Of a DNA stretch of 44,900 nucleotides, positions 26,273-34,715 are shown piece after piece. The position numbers and the translations under genes are program-made. Source of the DNA: Acidobacteriota bacterium (GTDB lineage Bacteria; Acidobacteriota; Terriglobia; Acidiferrales; UBA7541); contig QHZB01000221.1 in NCBI GenBank assembly GCA_003224525.1, positions 1 through 44,900 on the forward strand, given 5' to 3'. Each line of letters starts with the position of its first letter. Position 1 is the first letter of the stretch. The notes below the pieces were generated by a model. The model was not told where the DNA came from and did not search any database. It saw only the letters and a list, made by a program, of their open reading frames with translations.

Positions 26273-29200
26273 CTAGAACACGAACTTCAATCCTAGAGTC
26301 ATGGAACGGAACCCGCCGCTGAAGAGGGTTCTCGCATTCAGGAAGTTCGCGTCCGTCGGGATCACGTACCCGGGCGTTGTGGTGGCCGTTGTAACGCCCG
26401 CCGTGCTGAAAACATTTCCATTGCTAAGAGCATAGTTGGGGTGGTTTAGAATGTTGAAAATGTCTGCCTTGGCCAGCAAATATTTGCTTTCGCTGAAATG
26501 AAACTTCTTGCCTACGGAAAGGTTAAGGATGCCAAATCCCGGGCCAGTAAAACTATTGCGGCTCAAGTTGGCTCTGGCCCCTGGTCCAGTGATGACGTAC
26601 TTGGCGCTGGAGCTCACTGGCGTGTAACCGATAGCCGGGTCGAAGCCGAAGGGGTTTTGTGTAGTGTTCGGGTTGCTGTTGGCAGCGCATCCATTTGTGG
26701 AGGCGGAGGTGATACCCAGGGAACCCACATAGGTTTGGCCGACGGGAGTGCCTGAAGCCGTCCCGGTCGTTGCTTCGCAGACGGCAAAAACATCCGATCC
26801 CAGGGTCCCGGACACGAAAGGATTGACCGACGCGCGGTCGCCCGCAGTATCGCCGTTGCCGTTAGAGTCCACACCACCGGACTGTAGGGTTACGGGCTGT
26901 CCGCTCTGCGCAAGGAAGATTGAGCCGATCTGGAACCCGTTCACGAGTGTCTTGAAGAAGCGATTGTCAGACTTGACGTCGGGCACCTGGTAAGTAAGAG
27001 AAAGTGCGAATTTGTGGCGCACGTCCAAGTCCGAGTTCCCGCGGTCTTCATTAATGCGGTTGGTGTCCTGGGCCCGGCGTGGGTTCAAGAGGCTGGTGAA
27101 GAATTCATTGGTCGAATTGTCGATGGTATGTGCGTAGGTATAGTTCGCGTTAAATGTGAGTCCGTGGCGCGTACGCTGGGTGAGGCTGACCGAACCCGCG
27201 TGGTAGATGCTGCTGCCAAACGGCGGATCAGAGGTAACATTAGCTTTGAACCCGAGCGGCGCGTAGATGTTGGATTGGAAACTATTTATAGGTGTGTCGG
27301 TCGGCGTGCTGGCGGACCAAATCGTCGGAATGTCCGATTTCTTGAAGAAAGTTGGCAACGGAGCTATACCGCCGTCAAACGCACTGATGCGATTCCGGCG
27401 ATACTGTACCGGCAATTCCAGTCCGCGCGTGCCCAAGTAGCGTACTTCAATCGTGGTATTTCGGGCAAATCCATGTTGCATGCCAAGAGACCAAGTCAAT
27501 ATCTTAGGCATGACCGTGTCGTCTATGTAAGCGGTGGTTAAACCACGCGCTGCGAGCTGGTTTGCGGGTGGTATGTATGCGGAAGGCAGTCCACCGCCGG
27601 CGAGAAAACCAGCGTTGTTCGGAGTACCGCACCAGGACGGCGCAGGCACCAGACCGCATGCAGAGACAGGATCAAGTTCGCTCTGCAACTGTGGCGGCAA
27701 TGTAATAGACGCAAAGTTCTGGAATTTTACGTCATAAGCGATGCCGAAACCCCCGCGAATCGCTGTCTTGCCGCTCCCAGTGGGATCGTAGGCAAAGCCG
27801 ATGCGCGGAGCGATGTTGTTCTTGTCGGTTTTGGGGTCGCCAAAAGTGATTACCCCCGGAGCGTTGGAAATTGCGTTCAGGGCCTGCGTGCTCGATCCCA
27901 GCGGATTTGTCCAATATTCATAGCGGACACCCAGGTTCAACGTCAGACGAGACGAAAATTTATAGTCATCTTGGGCAAACCCATAAAAGGCGCTCTGCGT
28001 ACCGAGGAAGCTCCCCGTCCCGGCGCCACGCAGCGTTCTTCCCGGGTTGTCCGGCTTAACATCATTTATAAACGCGTTCGCCGTCTTGTACTGATTGTCT
28101 CCATTGCTGCGTGGAAGAAAGAACTGCGGGTAGATGAAGTGATTGTATTGGCCACCGAATTTAAAGTTGTGCTTGCCTCGTGTCCACGCAAACGTATCCG
28201 CAAGCTGGTAGCTGTTCTGCTTCTGCGTCGTATTGTCACCCGGCCCGACCGTCACACCACTTAGGAGGTCGTTGATAGTTATGTCTGTGGGGCAAACAGT
28301 GCAGGGATTTAAGGTCCCGAGGAAGTAAAACGAATACTGCACGCGCAGATCGTTCACGAGATGACTGTTAATGGTCCAAATGTCGTTCAAGGCGATTTTA
28401 CGATTGTGAACAGGCTCAGCTTGGTTGAACTGTGCTTGCGTTGAATTGACCGGCAGGATGAAATTTTCCTGGTTAATGAGGAACCGTGCTCCAATTTGGT
28501 GGCGTCCCATCGTATAGTCGGCATTCACCTGAGCGTCGTGTTCTCGCTGAAAGTTCGGGCTGAAGATGGTTATGTTGCCCATGGGAACTGGTATGCCGTT
28601 GACCACGGGCCACTTGTTCGCAGGCAAAGCCGAGGAGGAGGAGGCAATGGGAAAGTTCTTCAAAAGACTCGTCACCGCGGAATCGGCCGCCTGTACCTGG
28701 AGTATTGCCATTCCAGCGGGAGTGGGTCCAGTAAACGCAGTGGCAGAACCTTGACCATGAAGATAGGTATATTCATAGGCTCCGAAAATAAACAATTTAT
28801 TCTTGACGATCGGACCGCCCACGGTGCCCCCAAAGCGATTGTTATCGAACGCGGGCTGGCCCGGTATCGATTTTTGCACGTCGATAGCATTCTTCGTCAA
28901 ATTATCCAGTGAGTTATAGTTGCGATTTTGGTTATACCACTCGCCCGAGCCATGCCAGTTATTGGTGCCGGTCTTGGTCACCAGGCTGAACTGACCGCCT
29001 GCAGAGTGCCCATATTCGGCGCTAAATTGGTTGGTCGTGAGGTTGAATTCCGCGACCGCGTCAGGAATAACCGTCGAGTTGTTTCCCGTCACACCCAGGT
29101 TGTTGTCATCCACACCATCCACCGTGAAATTGTTGTCGCGTGGACGCGTTCCGCCAACCGATCCGCCAATTCCCGTAACCCCGCCCGGCTGTGCCACAAC

Positions 29201-29749
29201 GTTTGGAGCAAGTACCGCCAGGTTCAGCGGGCTGCCATTAAGCGTGCCAGCGCCATTGGGAAGCTGAACCTCGCTCACATCATAAGTATTATTTAGATCC
29301 GAAGACGTCGTCTGAATGGCCACACCGCCCGCCGTCACTTCCACGACCTCCGTTGCGACTCCCAAGTCCAGGTGCGCATCTGCAACGTTGTCTTGATTGG
29401 CGATGACGCTGATGTCTGTCGCCAGGAAATTCTTGAATCCCTTGGCCTCTACACCGACCTTATACAAGCCCGGAATCAGGCTCGGGAACGAATAAGTTCC
29501 CGCCGAAGTGGTCGTAATTTTCACTGACACGCCCGTCTCCTGATTCGTCACTGTTACCTGCCCATTCGGAACGGTTGCTCCAGTAGGATCGAAAACCTGT
29601 CCCCGCAGCGTTCCCGTGATTCTCTGCGCAGCGGCGGGAATCGGAACCACCAAAACCAATGCTGCAATCAACACGACAAGCAAAGAGCTTGTCAATCGAC
29701 CGCGCCAGCATATAGACGGACTAATGATTCTTGCTCTCTCACAATTCAT
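26273..29749 (-). CDS. Second Oar-like TonB-dependent receptor
   Basis: The 1158-aa precursor has a hydrophobic export signal (SSLLVVLIAALVLVVPIPAAAQ), a carboxypeptidase regulatory-like domain at about 43-125 (GTLRGQVFDPTGATVPNGQV, TSAGTYSFPSLIPGLYKVGV), then a plug-like part (GGTRPRDNNFTVDGVDDNN, VAEFNLTTNQFSAEYGHSAGGQFSLVTKTG) and a large barrel ending LGLKFVF. The ATG at 29749 is preferred over 29764 because GGAGGGGGAG, which includes the upstream ATG, is a near-perfect Shine-Dalgarno for it. It is not a recent duplicate of the first receptor: the two differ throughout while sharing domain order. Confidence 0.9.
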   Translation of the reverse strand: MNCERARIISPSICWRGRLTSSLLVVLIAALVLVVPIPAAAQRITGTLRGQVFDPTGATVPNGQVTVTNQETGVSVKITTTSAGTYSFPSLIPGLYKVGVEAKGFKNFLATDISVIANQDNVADAHLDLGVATEVVEVTAGGVAIQTTSSDLNNTYDVSEVQLPNGAGTLNGSPLNLAVLAPNVVAQPGGVTGIGGSVGGTRPRDNNFTVDGVDDNNLGVTGNNSTVIPDAVAEFNLTTNQFSAEYGHSAGGQFSLVTKTGTNNWHGSGEWYNQNRNYNSLDNLTKNAIDVQKSIPGQPAFDNNRFGGTVGGPIVKNKLFIFGAYEYTYLHGQGSATAFTGPTPAGMAILQVQAADSAVTSLLKNFPIASSSSALPANKWPVVNGIPVPMGNITIFSPNFQREHDAQVNADYTMGRHQIGARFLINQENFILPVNSTQAQFNQAEPVHNRKIALNDIWTINSHLVNDLRVQYSFYFLGTLNPCTVCPTDITINDLLSGVTVGPGDNTTQKQNSYQLADTFAWTRGKHNFKFGGQYNHFIYPQFFLPRSNGDNQYKTANAFINDVKPDNPGRTLRGAGTGSFLGTQSAFYGFAQDDYKFSSRLTLNLGVRYEYWTNPLGSSTQALNAISNAPGVITFGDPKTDKNNIAPRIGFAYDPTGSGKTAIRGGFGIAYDVKFQNFASITLPPQLQSELDPVSACGLVPAPSWCGTPNNAGFLAGGGLPSAYIPPANQLAARGLTTAYIDDTVMPKILTWSLGMQHGFARNTTIEVRYLGTRGLELPVQYRRNRISAFDGGIAPLPTFFKKSDIPTIWSASTPTDTPINSFQSNIYAPLGFKANVTSDPPFGSSIYHAGSVSLTQRTRHGLTFNANYTYAHTIDNSTNEFFTSLLNPRRAQDTNRINEDRGNSDLDVRHKFALSLTYQVPDVKSDNRFFKTLVNGFQIGSIFLAQSGQPVTLQSGGVDSNGNGDTAGDRASVNPFVSGTLGSDVFAVCEATTGTASGTPVGQTYVGSLGITSASTNGCAANSNPNTTQNPFGFDPAIGYTPVSSSAKYVITGPGARANLSRNSFTGPGFGILNLSVGKKFHFSESKYLLAKADIFNILNHPNYALSNGNVFSTAGVTTATTTPGYVIPTDANFLNARTLFSGGFRSMTLGLKFVF

Positions 29750-30179
29750 TTGCTCCCCCTCCATTTGAACTGACTAAAAGTTGCGTCCCAATGCGCTGAT
29801 GCCTCGAAACTCCCAGGAAAAATCGTCCCACCTGGATGAATCAGGATCAGAGTTGATGAGAGAGGTGCAGGTTGTTCGCCATTGCGGGCGGAGATTAACG
29901 GGCAAGTTTTTCTATGACTTACGAGGTATATTGGCCTGGGGAGAATCTAAACTTCGATACTTTTGGATGGTTTAGCTGATTTAGATTCAGGTATGCGTAG
30001 AGGGAATACTGTGGGAATTGCATGGAATCGCTGCTTTTTCGAAAGAATTTACAGAACAAAGAGAGACGATTTTCTGAATCGGCGACGGCGCCAATCCCTC
30101 GCGCATAAGAGGCGAATCGAATTCCGCAAACTTTTCGTTGCGCCATGCCCGCGCAGGAAGCCCACCGGAAATACGCAAA
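29750..30179. other. Intergenic region upstream of the second receptor
   Basis: No gene is convincing in this 430-nt spacer. It is AT-richer in the middle. An inverted repeat (29943-29951 and 29980-29988) is annotated separately. Short open frames on the plus strand lack recognisable sequence. Confidence 0.55.
29943..29988. promoter_or_regulatory. Inverted repeat upstream of the second receptor
   Basis: GAATCTAAA (29943-29951) and its exact complement TTTAGATTC (29980-29988) are 28 nt apart, about 200 nt upstream of the receptor ATG in the AT-rich part. The right copy is itself part of the partly palindromic CTGATTTAGATTCAG. This could be a paired operator; no -10/-35 pair with good spacing could be placed. 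Confidence 0.3.
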
Positions 30180-30869
30180 CTACTCCGTCCTAACAGCGAG
30201 GAGTTTCTTGCCCTCGACGTTTATTTCGATGCCGAGAGGCGGGCGCAGATCGGATCCTTGCACGATCCTTCCGCGAACCCAGGCCCCGCTGCCGGGCAGA
30301 TTGGTGGTTTTGAGCGGGTCGAACACCGTGCGGCTGCAGGGGTTGCCGACCATGGGATGATTCGCGGCGCGGAAGCCGTAATCATTTTTCAGCTTGTCCA
30401 AGTCGGTGACGTATTCGAGCTTGCAATTTCCGTAAGGGGATTTTTGCTCGAAGGCCCAGTAGCCGCTTGCCTGGGAAGGGGAGCCTGCCGGCAAACGAAC
30501 GAGAAGCGCGGGGATATTTTCGCCGGTGAGGCGGTTGCGGATAAAAAATTCTTTCGAGGACCAGGGCTTGGCCATCTCGGCCACGTCGGCGATCCCAGGA
30601 TCCGCGGCGGTCGCATGCGGAAGCAAGGTGTTCGGATCGGGCGCGGGCGCAGGAACTTCGATCTGCGGTTGTAGTTCGGCGGGCCGCGGTTCCGCACGTT
30701 TCGGGCGAAGGGCCCATCGCGCTCCCAGGAAGACGACGAGAAGCACGGCAAGAAGTCCGATGACCAGCTTGACGGCGGGATTCGACGCCGGGGAAGGGCG
30801 CGGGCCGGAAACGCCGGGAATTTGCGGCATCTCCGACTTGAAGCGATCCGATGGTGGCTGCTCGGTCAT
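30180..30869 (-). CDS. Predicted single-pass membrane protein, unknown function
   Basis: The 229-aa product starts MTEQPPSDRFKSE and has a Pro/Ser-rich cytoplasmic stretch, one membrane segment at about 32-52 (VKLVIGLLAVLLVVFLGARWAL), a Pro-rich linker, and a compact C-terminal domain of about 150 residues with GYWAFEQKSPYGNCKLEYV, NPCSRTVFDPL and a final GAWVRGRIVQG strand. Two Cys in the domain could form a disulfide. I do not recognise the family. ATG 30869 is chosen because the open frame further upstream runs through heptad repeats. Confidence 0.7.
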   Translation of the reverse strand: MTEQPPSDRFKSEMPQIPGVSGPRPSPASNPAVKLVIGLLAVLLVVFLGARWALRPKRAEPRPAELQPQIEVPAPAPDPNTLLPHATAADPGIADVAEMAKPWSSKEFFIRNRLTGENIPALLVRLPAGSPSQASGYWAFEQKSPYGNCKLEYVTDLDKLKNDYGFRAANHPMVGNPCSRTVFDPLKTTNLPGSGAWVRGRIVQGSDLRPPLGIEINVEGKKLLAVRTE

Positions 30870-30907
30870 GGGGCTTCGACTTGATTCTATACTTAAAGTA
30901 GGGAAAG

Positions 30908-30940
30908 TCGAAAGTTGACAGTTGAAAGTTGAAAAGGAAG
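30908..30940. repeat. Heptad tandem repeat, variant TTGAAAG type
   Basis: Four 7-nt units (TCGAAAG, TTGACAG, TTGAAAG, TTGAAAA) run directly into GGAAG. Unit length and the purine tail match the TNNTCAG family elsewhere in the window, but the core has changed from TCAG to AAAG. It lies just upstream of the gene at 30869. No inverted partner arm is visible. Confidence 0.55.
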
Positions 30941-31077
30941 ATACAAGGATGTGACTCGTGACGCCGGCAAGGTCCGGGCAGGCTCGTGACTCCACGCCCG
31001 CAAAATTCAACTCCTTTTCTTTCAAGCGATTCCGCACTCTTTGCGAAAAACACCGGGGGTGGGGGGCCCGCGAGGGG

Positions 31078-31941
31078 CTACTTGGTGGCAGGAATCGAGC
31101 CGGGATGCACTGGCTCGGATTCACCGCGGAAGGGCAGCTTGAATTTACGGGAAATCTCCGGCCAGAATTCGCGGAGGACGTCGAAACCGGCGTCTTGAAG
31201 GATGCTGAAGCTGACCTGCTGCGCTGCTGAAGCGAAACCGCGCTGGGCGTCCGGGTGATAGGTGTTGCTCAGGACGACCGTGCTCGTCGTGCCCAGCCAT
31301 TCTGAAAAATTGAACATGCGCTTGCCATCGTCGCGGTGGGCCACTACCGCGTGCTCCAGCGCATGGAGCAGGCGCCTGCGGGGGTCACCGTGGGCTAGAC
31401 GGTAGTAGCGGGGGTCCTCAGAAAATATCCAGGGATACGCAAAGTCCGTAAAGAACCTGGAGGAGGCCTGACCGGCGAATTCAGCGCCAAAGCGCTTGCC
31501 ATACCCCTCAGCGCCCTGGCCATAGCTGGGGTCCGAGCCTTCCGCCTGGTCAAGTCCCGCGTTGAAACCAGTGGCGAGAAACGTCACGGGGTCAAGCGAG
31601 TCCTGGACGAAGAGCTCGAACTTATCTTTCAGCTTGAGGGTGCACAATATCGCGCCCGGCTTGTAGTGCGCGGGGTGCACGGCCTTGCGTTCCAACGGCC
31701 GGGCGAAGGTGCCAACGGTCTTTTTCAATGGCCCGTCGTAGTCCTCCAGCCGCACCATCGGCGGCGGCTCAACGCACGGAGCCGCCACATTCTTCGTGGC
31801 TTCCTCGTGCAAAGGCGCAGCGGGCGGCGGCAGAGGAGGAGCCGGCGGCCCCTGCGCGCAAACCACGCCGCCAGCCAGTCCGGCTAGCGCCGCCAGGAAG
31901 AACATTGCGGCCAGCGCGTGAAAGCGAGTTCGAGTTCTCAC
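31078..31941 (-). CDS. Secreted protein of an acidobacterial-type family, unknown function
   Basis: The 287-aa precursor has a signal peptide (AAMFFLAALAGLAGGVVCAQ) followed by a Pro-rich linker. The body contains LFVQDSLDPVTFLATGFNAGLDQ, YGQGAEGYGKRFGAEFAGQASSRFFTDFAYPWIFSEDPRYYRL and NFSEWLGTTSTVVLSNTYHP. The repeated small/aromatic patterns suggest an outer-membrane or periplasmic protein. From memory, similar GYGKRFGA...DPRYYR proteins recur in Acidobacteriota, but no function is known to me. Confidence 0.75.
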   Translation of the reverse strand: MRTRTRFHALAAMFFLAALAGLAGGVVCAQGPPAPPLPPPAAPLHEEATKNVAAPCVEPPPMVRLEDYDGPLKKTVGTFARPLERKAVHPAHYKPGAILCTLKLKDKFELFVQDSLDPVTFLATGFNAGLDQAEGSDPSYGQGAEGYGKRFGAEFAGQASSRFFTDFAYPWIFSEDPRYYRLAHGDPRRRLLHALEHAVVAHRDDGKRMFNFSEWLGTTSTVVLSNTYHPDAQRGFASAAQQVSFSILQDAGFDVLREFWPEISRKFKLPFRGESEPVHPGSIPATK

Positions 31942-32053
31942 GGTCTGGCCAGAAGCCTATCATTTTGCCTGGCTGACCACGAAATGCACTTTGCTCCCAT
32001 TGAATTATCGTAAAACGAAAAGGAAACGCGATGCGGTGCGGCCCGCGCGGGAA

Positions 32054-33016
32054 CTACGGCGCGGCGACGCGGTTGAGATAGAAGCGGAAGAAGGAGTCGG
32101 GGTTGGAATCGAGGCAAACCTGGGCGTTGGGAGGGCCTGGTTCGGGGCGAGTAAATCCTTTGTCGTCGATGCGAATGTGCATGGGTTGGACGGGGCAGAG
32201 GCTGGGATTCACGAGGAAGGCGATGGTCATGGGATCGAAGAGGGTCGGTGTTTCCTGGCCCCACTGGTGGTAGAGAAGAGTGAGGGCGTCGGTAAGCGGC
32301 GTGCCCTGGCTGAAGAGGAGGCCGCGCTTGACCTCGTCGAGTTTCAATTGCGTGGCGTCGAGGGGCATAACGAAGAGGGGCACGCCTGAGGCGAAGAGTT
32401 TCTGGGCGGAAGGAATGTCATTGAGGATGTTCCATTCGGGTTGCGGGGGCTGGGGAGGTCCGAAGCCGAGGTCGCCGTAGCCGCGCTTGATGGAGCCGCC
32501 CATGATAATGACGCCCTTGAGCTTTCGAAAGGTAGCCTGGTCCTTGTCGATGGCGGATCCGATATTCATCAGAGGGCCGATGGCGATCAGGGTGATTTGA
32601 CCCGGGTAGCGGCGAATCTGTTCCAAAAGGAAGGTGACGGCATCCGGGTGTACAGGTTTGGCGAAGTGGCCGCCTTCGGCGTAGCGGCGCTGGGTGAGCG
32701 CGGACTTGGGCGGCGAGGGCGCGCCAGCCGCCACGGGTATCTCCTGGCGGCCGACTTCGGCGAGGAAGCGGTCGAGAAGCTTCGCTCGGGTTTCGGTGTC
32801 CCCAAAGGTAGTGGTGATGCCCATGATTTGCAATTCGGGGCTGCGCAGGGAGAGCGCGATGGCGAAGGCATCGTCGATGTCGTCGCCGATATCAGTGTCG
32901 ATGATTACTTTTTCTGGGAGGGCAGGAGCTGGAGAAGATTGGCCATTGCTGGTGGGTGAGGCTATCAGGAATGCACAGACCACGATGGAGATGAGGACTG
33001 CTGTGGATTTGGACAT
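32054..33016 (-). CDS. Exported nucleoside hydrolase (IUNH family)
   Basis: The 320-aa protein belongs to the inosine-uridine nucleoside N-ribohydrolase fold. After a signal peptide (STAVLISIVVCAFLIASP) comes the calcium-binding IIDTDIGDDIDDAFAIALSL, then GITTTFGDTETRAKLL, ITLIAIGPLMNIGSAI and KGVIIMGG. The C-terminal DPMTIAFLV supplies the last Asp. It probably hydrolyses nucleosides in the periplasm for salvage. ATG 33016 is chosen over the TTG two codons upstream. It lies just downstream of tRNA-Leu. Confidence 0.9.
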   Translation of the reverse strand: MSKSTAVLISIVVCAFLIASPTSNGQSSPAPALPEKVIIDTDIGDDIDDAFAIALSLRSPELQIMGITTTFGDTETRAKLLDRFLAEVGRQEIPVAAGAPSPPKSALTQRRYAEGGHFAKPVHPDAVTFLLEQIRRYPGQITLIAIGPLMNIGSAIDKDQATFRKLKGVIIMGGSIKRGYGDLGFGPPQPPQPEWNILNDIPSAQKLFASGVPLFVMPLDATQLKLDEVKRGLLFSQGTPLTDALTLLYHQWGQETPTLFDPMTIAFLVNPSLCPVQPMHIRIDDKGFTRPEPGPPNAQVCLDSNPDSFFRFYLNRVAAP

Positions 33017-33083
33017 ATGCAAACGCTGGAGCCCCGTTGGGCACGGTGCAGAATGGGGCGAACAAATCTTCCTACAGAAAATT

Positions 33084-33168
33084 TGGTGCGGTCGAGAGGA
33101 CTCGAACCTCCACGCCTTGCGGCGCTAGCACCTCAAGCTAGTGCGTCTGCCAGTTCCGCCACGACCGC
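33084..33168 (-). tRNA. tRNA-Leu (anticodon GAG)
   Basis: On the minus strand the molecule starts GCGGTCG and ends CGACCGC followed by A and an encoded CCA. It has a D-arm with GGCAGAC, the anticodon stem CTAGC / GCTAG with loop TTGAGGT (anticodon GAG), a long variable arm (CGCCGCAAGGCG) typical of class II tRNAs, and a T-arm with GGTTCGAGTCC. The length of 85 nt is right for tRNA-Leu. Confidence 0.97.
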
Positions 33169-33178
33169 GATGACTTCC

Positions 33179-33207
33179 ATCGTAAATGCAATGGTGCAGG
33201 GTGTCAA
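33179..33207 (-). promoter_or_regulatory. Promoter of tRNA-Leu
   Basis: On the minus strand a perfect TTGACA (33202-33207) is followed after exactly 17 nt by TACGAT (33179-33184). The predicted transcript start is about 4-6 nt before the mature tRNA 5' end. Confidence 0.75.
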
Positions 33208-33221
33208 ATAAGGAGATGGAA

Positions 33222-33259
33222 GCGAAGAAAAAGAGCGGGCGGCCTAAGAACGCCGCCCC
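33222..33259 (-). terminator. Intrinsic terminator after secG
   Basis: On the minus strand a 7-bp stem GGGCGGC / GCCGCCC with an 8-nt loop is followed by GCTCTTTTTCTTC. It lies 13 nt after the secG stop and 15 nt or more before the tRNA promoter, separating the two transcripts. Confidence 0.7.
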
Positions 33260-33271
33260 TACAAAACCGAG

Positions 33272-33790
33272 TTACGGTTTTTTCGGCTGCGCGGGAACTG
33301 GCTGCGAAGCTGCCGGAGGCTGAGAAGCAGGCTGCGTGTTGGATGGCGGCGTTGATGGCGTCGTTGCAGGTGTCGTCGCAGGAGTCTTTGCGGGTGCGGC
33401 AGGAGTTGTCGCGGGGGCCGGCTTTGGCGCGGGCCTCGAAACGCGTTCAAGGATCGAATTGCCCTGTCCAACGGCCTTATCCGTGCGCAGCACCATGGCA
33501 AAGGCGCAGAGCATGAACATGACAGCGCACCACGTGGTGGCTTTGGAGAGAACGTTGGCAGCGCCGCGAGGACCGAAAGCGGTTTGGCTGCCAGCACCGC
33601 CGAACGCGCCAGCAAGATCCGCGGCCTTGCCGCTCTGGAGTAAAACGACCACAATCAACACAAGACAATTGGCAACGAAAAATGCCGGTAACACCCAGAA
33701 GAACCAGCGCGAGTCCGCCAGCCTCCACCCTGCCGTGATAATTCCAGCGCCGATCAACAGGGCAATGGCCCACTTCATCCAACCTGGCAT
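33272..33790 (-). CDS. secG: Protein-export membrane protein SecG with extra TM and Pro/Thr tail
   Basis: The SecG core is clear: VLIVVVLLQSGKAADLAGAFGGAGSQTAFGPRGAANVLSKATTWCAVMFML. SecG is the non-essential third subunit of the SecYEG channel. This 172-aa form differs from the usual 75-120 aa by an extra N-terminal hydrophobic segment (WAIALLIGAGIITAGW) and a C-terminal tail of about 60 residues rich in Pro, Ala and Thr. GTGAGG 8 nt upstream supports ATG 33790; an in-frame TTG at 33808 overlaps that Shine-Dalgarno. It is downstream of tpiA, as in many bacteria. Confidence 0.9.
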   Translation of the reverse strand: MPGWMKWAIALLIGAGIITAGWRLADSRWFFWVLPAFFVANCLVLIVVVLLQSGKAADLAGAFGGAGSQTAFGPRGAANVLSKATTWCAVMFMLCAFAMVLRTDKAVGQGNSILERVSRPAPKPAPATTPAAPAKTPATTPATTPSTPPSNTQPASQPPAASQPVPAQPKKP

Positions 33791-33819
33791 TTCGAAAACC
33801 TCACTCAAGACCTAGGGAT

Positions 33820-33836
33820 GGCGGGAGAAACCCGCC
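33820..33836. repeat. Small hairpin between secG and tpiA
   Basis: The arms GGCGGG and CCCGCC are separated by AGAAA, in the 102-nt spacer between the tpiA stop and the secG start. There is no T-run on either strand. It resembles in design the other short GC-rich palindromes in gaps of this window. Confidence 0.4.
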
Positions 33837-33892
33837 TCTACAACCAAAGAGTGCCAGCCTCCAGACCCAGTCGGGATAAATTCCGGCCGGCG

Positions 33893-34645
33893 TTACCCAA
33901 AATTCACGAGCGCGGCAAACGACTTCGGGTCGAGGCTCGCTCCGCCCACAAGCGCGCCATCCAATTCTTCCTCCGCCATCAACCCTTGAATATTGTCGGG
34001 CTTGACGCTGCCGCCGTAGAGAATCCGGAGGGCGGAGGCGAGGTGGACGGAGAACCTCTCCCCCGCGCATCGCCGAAGAACCCGATGAGCTGCGGCGGCA
34101 ATTTCCGGGGTCGCTGTGCGGCCCGTGCCGATGGCCCAAACCGGTTCGTACGCAACCAGAATACGGGAGAACTCGTCCGGGGTCAACGCGCCGGGGCCTC
34201 CGCTGAATTGGCGGCTGAGCACCTCTTCGGTAAGACCAGCGTCGCGGTCCTCTTGCGTTTCTCCCAGGCAAACAATAGGCGTGACGCCACTAGCCAGCGA
34301 CATCAAGGTCTTCTTGGCGACATTGTCATCCGTCTCACGAAAAAGCTGGCGGCGCTCGGAGTGGCCGATGATGACGTAGCGGCAGCCGGCTTCGGCAAGC
34401 ATGGGAGCGGAAACTTCGCCTGTGAAGGCGCCTTCCTTGCTCCAGGACACGTTTTGACCGGCGATGGCGATGCTGGAGCCTTTCGCGGCTTCGACCGCAG
34501 TTCGTATTGCAGTGAACGGCGGGGCGACGACAATGTCGCAGTGCTCCGCGCCGGTAACGAGCGGAAGGAACGAGGAGAAAAACGCGCGAGTGTCCGCGAG
34601 CGTTTTGTACATTTTCCAGTTGCCGGCGATTACGCGGCGTCGCAT
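33893..34645 (-). CDS. tpiA: Triosephosphate isomerase
   Basis: It interconverts DHAP and glyceraldehyde-3-phosphate. The 250-aa TIM barrel has the catalytic residues K11 (GNWKM), H95 (IIGHSERR) and E167 (VAYEPVWAIGTG), and the phosphate-gripper loop 6 immediately after. ILYGGSVKPDN and GALVGGASL complete the family signature. It is third in the minus-strand run gap-pgk-tpiA-secG; a 70-nt spacer with a hairpin separates it from pgk. Confidence 0.97.
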   Translation of the reverse strand: MRRRVIAGNWKMYKTLADTRAFFSSFLPLVTGAEHCDIVVAPPFTAIRTAVEAAKGSSIAIAGQNVSWSKEGAFTGEVSAPMLAEAGCRYVIIGHSERRQLFRETDDNVAKKTLMSLASGVTPIVCLGETQEDRDAGLTEEVLSRQFSGGPGALTPDEFSRILVAYEPVWAIGTGRTATPEIAAAAHRVLRRCAGERFSVHLASALRILYGGSVKPDNIQGLMAEEELDGALVGGASLDPKSFAALVNFG

Positions 34646-34668
34646 GCCAAGGCCTCCAAAGATAAGAC

Positions 34669-34690
34669 GGACAGGCAGGAATGCCTGTCC
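34669..34690 (-). repeat. Hairpin between pgk and tpiA
   Basis: A 9-bp stem (GGACAGGCA with its exact complement) closes a 4-nt GGAA loop on the plus strand. It occupies the spacer between the pgk stop and the tpiA start. No T-run follows, so it may act as an mRNA-stability or processing hairpin rather than a terminator. Confidence 0.5.
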
Positions 34691-34715
34691 CGCTTAAGCG
34701 AGAGAGTCAGTGTGT

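Noticed and set aside
32441-32959. 172-codon plus-strand frame over the nucleoside hydrolase
   Set aside because: Antisense shadow; the minus-strand product has the calcium-binding Asp cluster and a signal peptide.
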